A DNA stretch of 64,000 nucleotides from NCBI GenBank assembly GCA_943787405.1, contig CALSMH010000005.1, positions 1 through 64,000 on the forward strand, in the 5' to 3' direction. The stretch's first letter is position 1. The number at the start of each line of letters is the position of its first letter. Under the pieces are notes generated by a model. It saw only the letters and a list, made by a program, of their open reading frames with translations, was not told the DNA's origin and made no database searches. The stretch is from an uncultured Nitrosomonadaceae bacterium (GTDB lineage: Bacteria; Pseudomonadota; Gammaproteobacteria; Burkholderiales; Nitrosomonadaceae). The translations under genes and the position numbers were made by a program. Below, piece by piece: positions 60,672-64,000 of the stretch.

Positions 60672-61175
60672 CTAATACTCTTCTTGGTAGGGATTATCAA
60701 ATCCTAAACTGATAACAATTTTTGTCTCCAACTGCTCCATTATTGCCAAATCTTCTTGGTTTTCATGCAGATAACCCTGCAAATGAAGAGCACTATGCAC
60801 CGTAAGATGTGCATAATGTGCCAACAAGTCTTTATGCTGCTGATTCGCTTCCTTCTCAATTATGGTAGCGCATAGCACAATATCCCCAGATAAAGGAATC
60901 GTTTCTTCATATACAAAAGTCAATACGTTGGTAGCATAATCTTTGCCACGAAAATCTCGATTGTATCTGCGCCCCTCCACCTCATCAACGATACGTATAG
61001 TAACTTCCGCATCCTGCATCAACCCAGCTTTAAACCATTTTCGAAGCTGGAAACGTGTCGGAATCTCCTTCAGATGAGACAAAATATTAACGGCATACTG
61101 TACGATTAGTCTTAACTTTATTTTATTACTTGTTAGCTCTGCTGCAACCGCAGTAGATTTACTCTTGGTTTTCAT
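60672..61175 (-). CDS. ybeY: endoribonuclease YbeY, rRNA maturation factor
   Basis: Single-strand endoribonuclease involved in 16S 3'-end maturation and ribosome quality control. FRGKDYATNVLTFVYEE holds the conserved arginine, GDIVLC follows, and the metal site is in HLTVHSALHLQGYLHENQED. All three zinc histidines (HX3HX5H) remain, but G after the first becomes S and GYDH reads GYLH, a departure from the family. The frame extends to a TTG at 61196 and an ATG at 61190; the ATG at 61175, giving 167 residues, is closest to normal length. It overlaps the end of phoH. Confidence 0.88.
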   Translation of the reverse strand: MKTKSKSTAVAAELTSNKIKLRLIVQYAVNILSHLKEIPTRFQLRKWFKAGLMQDAEVTIRIVDEVEGRRYNRDFRGKDYATNVLTFVYEETIPLSGDIVLCATIIEKEANQQHKDLLAHYAHLTVHSALHLQGYLHENQEDLAIMEQLETKIVISLGFDNPYQEEY

Positions 61176-62139
61176 ATTTTTCGTAAGCATTAACAATTTT
61201 TTGTACCAAAGGATGCCTAACTACATCTTCCGCATCAAAATTAATAAAAGCAATGCCACTCACTTTTTCTAAAATCCGTTTAGCTTCTACCAGGCCACTT
61301 TTCTGATTTTTTGCTAAATCAATTTGTGTAATATCTCCCGTCACGACAACCTTAGAGCCAAACCCAATACGGGTAAGAAACATTTTAATCTGCTCTGGCG
61401 TGGTATTTTGTGCTTCATCAAGAATAATAAATGATTTATTCAATGTGCGCCCTCGCATAAAAGCAAGTGGGGCAGACTCAATTGTCCCGCGCTCAAATAG
61501 CTTACTGGCTTTATCAGGCCCCATCAAATCGTATAATGCATCATAAAGCGGCCTCAAATAAGGATCTACTTTTTGGGCCATATCACCCGGAAGAAAGCCA
61601 AGCCTCTCACCTGCCTCAACTGCTGGACGTACTAATACTATACGCTCTACTAAATCTCGCTCCAACGCATCAACCGCACTAGCTACAGCAAGATAAGTCT
61701 TACCTGTGCCTGCAGGACCAATAGCAAAAGTAATGTCATGGTCCTGAATCTTCTTTAAATACCCTACCTGACGTGGCGTCCGGCCACGCAAATCTCTGCG
61801 GCGAGTAATAAGAGTTGATAATGCCTCTTCTCCGATAACAATATTAGAAGTGCCCTGCTTTGCTGGATGATGTGGATTCATTATCTCAATTAGACCTAAT
61901 TGAATTTGTTCAGTACTAAGGCCAGTCTTAGCCTGGTTGTAAAAACTTTTTAACGCCCATGATGCAAGCCTAGTTTGAATAACCTCACCTCGTATGATGA
62001 AGTGTTCACTGCGCCGGATGATAGAAACATCAAGGGTAGACCCAATCTGTTTAAGATTTTCATCCAATACCCCACATAAGTTGGCAAGCCGCTGGTTGTC
62101 ATCTGGAGGAAACGATATCTCTTCTGGTTTGGGTCTCAA
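61159..62139 (-). CDS. ybeZ: PhoH-family ATPase (YbeZ)
   Basis: A cytoplasmic P-loop ATPase that pairs with YbeY and is proposed to act as an RNA helicase or chaperone in rRNA processing. The 326 residues have an N-terminal region, Walker A AIGPAGTGKTYLAVASAV near 140-157, VLVRPAVEAGERLGFLPGD, a long insertion, Walker B SFIILDEAQNTTPEQIKMFLTR near 238, and GDITQIDLAKNQKSGL. The start is a TTG (62139), with no ATG near the conserved front. miaB ends 26 bases upstream, giving miaB-ybeZ-ybeY-corC-lnt. Confidence 0.94.
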   Translation of the reverse strand: MRPKPEEISFPPDDNQRLANLCGVLDENLKQIGSTLDVSIIRRSEHFIIRGEVIQTRLASWALKSFYNQAKTGLSTEQIQLGLIEIMNPHHPAKQGTSNIVIGEEALSTLITRRRDLRGRTPRQVGYLKKIQDHDITFAIGPAGTGKTYLAVASAVDALERDLVERIVLVRPAVEAGERLGFLPGDMAQKVDPYLRPLYDALYDLMGPDKASKLFERGTIESAPLAFMRGRTLNKSFIILDEAQNTTPEQIKMFLTRIGFGSKVVVTGDITQIDLAKNQKSGLVEAKRILEKVSGIAFINFDAEDVVRHPLVQKIVNAYEKYENQE

Positions 62140-62165
62140 GGGAGTTTAATGACTAGTTAAAAATT

Positions 62166-63572
62166 TTAATCCTGGTAGAAATAGCCGTGCTCTACACAAG
62201 AAGAAGGTCTAGCTGTGGTGTCCCGAACAATTTCACCGCGTAATGATTTTGATAAGGCAGAGATTATTTTAACTTCTATAAAATGGCCGGTTATAGTAAG
62301 GTCTCCAGCAAAATGGACCATACGATTATTATCGGTACGCCCACAAAGTTCTTCAGAATTCTTTTTGGAGATCCCTTCTACCAAGATACGCTGAACTGTT
62401 CCTATCATTCTTTTGCTGGCAGCGCTTGCCTGACATTTTATCTTTTCCTGGATCTTCTGCAACCTTTCTTGTTTTATTTCATACGGAGTGTCATCAGGTA
62501 GTTCGGCCGCCGGAGTCCCCGGGCGCTGGCTATAAATAAAACTAAAAGAATCATCAAATCCCACATCCTCAATCAACTTCATAGTTGCGTTAAAATCATC
62601 TTCAGTTTCACCAGGAAAGCCAATAATGAAATCAGAAGTGAGAGAAATATCTGGGTGGACAGCACGAAGTTTTCGGATAATAGATTTATACTCAAGAACC
62701 GTGTAGCCACGTTTCATCGCCGCTAAAATCCGATCAGAACCAGACTGTACCGGTAGATGCACATGGGTAGCCAATTTACGTAGTGTTTGATGGGACTCTA
62801 TAAGGCGTTCTGTAAATTCCCTAGGATGAGAAGTCGTATAGCGAATACGCTCAATTCCTGGGATTTCATTTATATATGAGAGTAATAACGCTAAATCTGC
62901 CGCGTCCTCTTCTGCCTCACCCTCTATTGGCCCACGGTAGGCATTAACGTTCTGCCCAAGCAAAGTAACTTCTTTAAGTCCCCGATCTGCCAAACCCACA
63001 ATTTCCATCAACACTTCACGTAACGGGCGCGAGACTTCCTCTCCGCGGGTGTAAGGCACCACACAAAAACTGCAATATTTGCTGCAACCCTCCATAATGG
63101 AAACAAATGCTTTTGCCTCCCCCGCACGCCCATCACGCTGAGCTAGCGATTCAGGCAAATAATCAAATTTTTCAATTTCAGGAAAACTAATATCTACCTG
63201 AGACTTCCCGCTAGCTTTACGCGCTTCTATCAGTTGTGGAAGTCGGTGCAATGTTTGCGGCCCAAACACCAGATCCACATAAGGCGCGCGCTTAATTATA
63301 TTCATTCCTTCTTGACTAGCTACACAGCCTCCCACGCCAATGAGCAAGTCAGGATTATTTTCTTTAAATTCCCTAATACGCCCCAAATCATGGAATACTT
63401 TTTCCTGTGCTTTTTCCCTTATTGAGCAAGTATTAAACAAAATCATATCAGCTCCATCAGGGCCGTCAGTCTGTTCCATACCCTGAGTAGCATGGAGCAA
63501 ATCTACAATTTTTGTAGAATCATACTCGTTCATCTGGCAGCCAAATGTCTTTATGTAGAGCTTTTTGCTCAT
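62166..63572 (-). CDS. miaB: tRNA-2-methylthio-N6-isopentenyladenosine37 synthase MiaB
   Basis: Radical SAM methylthiotransferase modifying A37 of tRNAs that read UNN codons. The 468 residues show the N-terminal cluster cysteines in [22 protein letters not shown] and GVGGCVAS, the radical SAM CX3CX2C in [17 protein letters not shown] near 155, [17 protein letters not shown] near 310, and a C-terminal TRAM domain (about 375-440). All six cluster cysteines are present. The start is the ATG at 63572. It is the first gene of the long minus-strand run and is divergent from hemC. Confidence 0.96.
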   Translation of the reverse strand: MSKKLYIKTFGCQMNEYDSTKIVDLLHATQGMEQTDGPDGADMILFNTCSIREKAQEKVFHDLGRIREFKENNPDLLIGVGGCVASQEGMNIIKRAPYVDLVFGPQTLHRLPQLIEARKASGKSQVDISFPEIEKFDYLPESLAQRDGRAGEAKAFVSIMEGCSKYCSFCVVPYTRGEEVSRPLREVLMEIVGLADRGLKEVTLLGQNVNAYRGPIEGEAEEDAADLALLLSYINEIPGIERIRYTTSHPREFTERLIESHQTLRKLATHVHLPVQSGSDRILAAMKRGYTVLEYKSIIRKLRAVHPDISLTSDFIIGFPGETEDDFNATMKLIEDVGFDDSFSFIYSQRPGTPAAELPDDTPYEIKQERLQKIQEKIKCQASAASKRMIGTVQRILVEGISKKNSEELCGRTDNNRMVHFAGDLTITGHFIEVKIISALSKSLRGEIVRDTTARPSSCVEHGYFYQD

Positions 63573-63883
63573 AAGTTCGCTTCAGTCATAATATTCTTAA
63601 AATTAATATTTCCGCATATTAAATGTCATATTGTATTCTACCCGAACCACCTCTTTAGGAATAAAAACCAAATACAGCGCACATAACCTGTGGCGAGCAG
63701 TTCAGTCTTAAGAATTGATGTAATTCTTAAGACTCTATCTTTTCCCAATACTACTGGACTTAATATTAAGCTCTTTAGCTATATTACAAATACTGTGGAG
63801 GACGTATGCGTACTCCAATTTGGATCTGCTCATGTTAAAATAAGCAGTTATAACAAATTTATTATTATTTTAATATCGTATAA
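63573..63883. promoter_or_regulatory. miaB/hemC divergent region with perfect 13-bp inverted repeat
   Basis: This 311-base AT-rich region lies between divergent miaB and hemC. AGTCTTAAGAATT (63704-63716) and AATTCTTAAGACT (63722-63734) form a perfect inverted repeat with a five-base loop (GATGT), followed by CTATCTTTTCCC. It could be an operator for a dimeric regulator, or an RNA hairpin in the hemC leader. It lacks the GC-rich stem of a normal terminator. No coding frame or RNA gene is convincing here. Confidence 0.5.
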
Positions 63884-64000
63884 ATGCCGCCGTCCATTCC
63901 TAAAAAAATCGTTATCGCTTCACGTGAAAGTGCGCTCGCTCTATGGCAAGCAGAGTTTATCAAGCGCTGGCTTATAGAATTATACCCACAAAGTGAAATT
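63884..64000 (+). CDS. hemC: porphobilinogen deaminase (hydroxymethylbilane synthase), 5' end only
   Basis: First 39 codons of the enzyme that links four porphobilinogen units in haem synthesis; the rest lies beyond the window. The translation MPPSIPKKIVIASRESALAL continues WQAEFIKRWLIELYP, and IASRESALALWQA is the family's N-terminal signature. The ATG at 63884 is the only plausible start. A 95-codon frame at 63690-63977 in another phase is a shadow. Confidence 0.92.
   Translation, partial: MPPSIPKKIVIASRESALALWQAEFIKRWLIELYPQSEI

Noticed and set aside
63690-63977. A 95-codon plus-strand frame before and across hemC
   Set aside because: It overlaps the clear hemC start in another phase and spans the inverted repeat; the sequence is not protein-like.

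Overview
This 64 kb window is a stretch of core chromosome from an AT-rich betaproteobacterium. The gene order (thrS-infC-rpmI-rplT-pheST-ihfA-merR; mpl/lptD-surA-pdxA-rsmA; miaB-phoH-ybeY-corC-lnt-glyQS-gmhB-plsC) and the protein sequences fit the Nitrosomonadales best. That placement is an inference from family knowledge and no search was run. No phage, transposon, CRISPR array or rRNA gene was found. One tRNA gene, Pro(GGG), is present. Many starts are GTG or TTG, and infC appears to start at ATA.

Layout. Positions 1-4400 (minus): tyrS (cut by the window edge), Fe-type sodB, a group III truncated haemoglobin, nlpD, pcm and surE. Positions 4499-12245 (minus): tRNA-Pro, a MerR-type gene, ihfA, pheTS, rplT, rpmI, infC and thrS. 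Positions 12399-18111 (minus): glmM, folP, ftsH, rlmE and greA. Positions 18229-22673 (minus): carB and carA, with a well-formed promoter. Positions 22933-28874 (minus): rsmA, pdxA, surA and lptD, the outer-membrane assembly block. Mpl (+) lies opposite, followed by a lone urease accessory gene ureD (minus) and then trxA, rho and rpmE (+). Positions 34521-38771 (minus) hold a compact lipid operon: fatty-acyl-AMP ligase, short-chain reductase/epimerase, acyl carrier protein and serine palmitoyltransferase. An EamA transporter follows, then xseB-ispA-dxs-folE2 (+), a nickel-permease-like protein (minus), an RNase II family enzyme, tonB, aroE, mtgA and mgtE (+). The rest is minus: lptM-lysA, then ygjP-plsC-gmhB-glyS-glyQ-lnt-corC-ybeY-phoH-miaB. 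The window ends in the first 39 codons of hemC (+).

Most of the window is translation, envelope and cofactor housekeeping. The notable parts are: (1) the four-gene operon whose content and order match the ceramide/sphingolipid genes described in Caulobacter, which would be unusual in this lineage; (2) the ureD with no urease genes nearby, of a type resembling Bacteroidota sequences; (3) a GmhB that keeps its reading frame but has lost most catalytic and zinc residues; (4) in-frame tandem repeats in three envelope-associated genes (lptD, ftsH, lptM); (5) several cis elements: an extended -10 for thrS, a promoter and leader hairpin for carAB, a terminator-like hairpin before pheS, and a perfect 13-bp inverted repeat between miaB and hemC.
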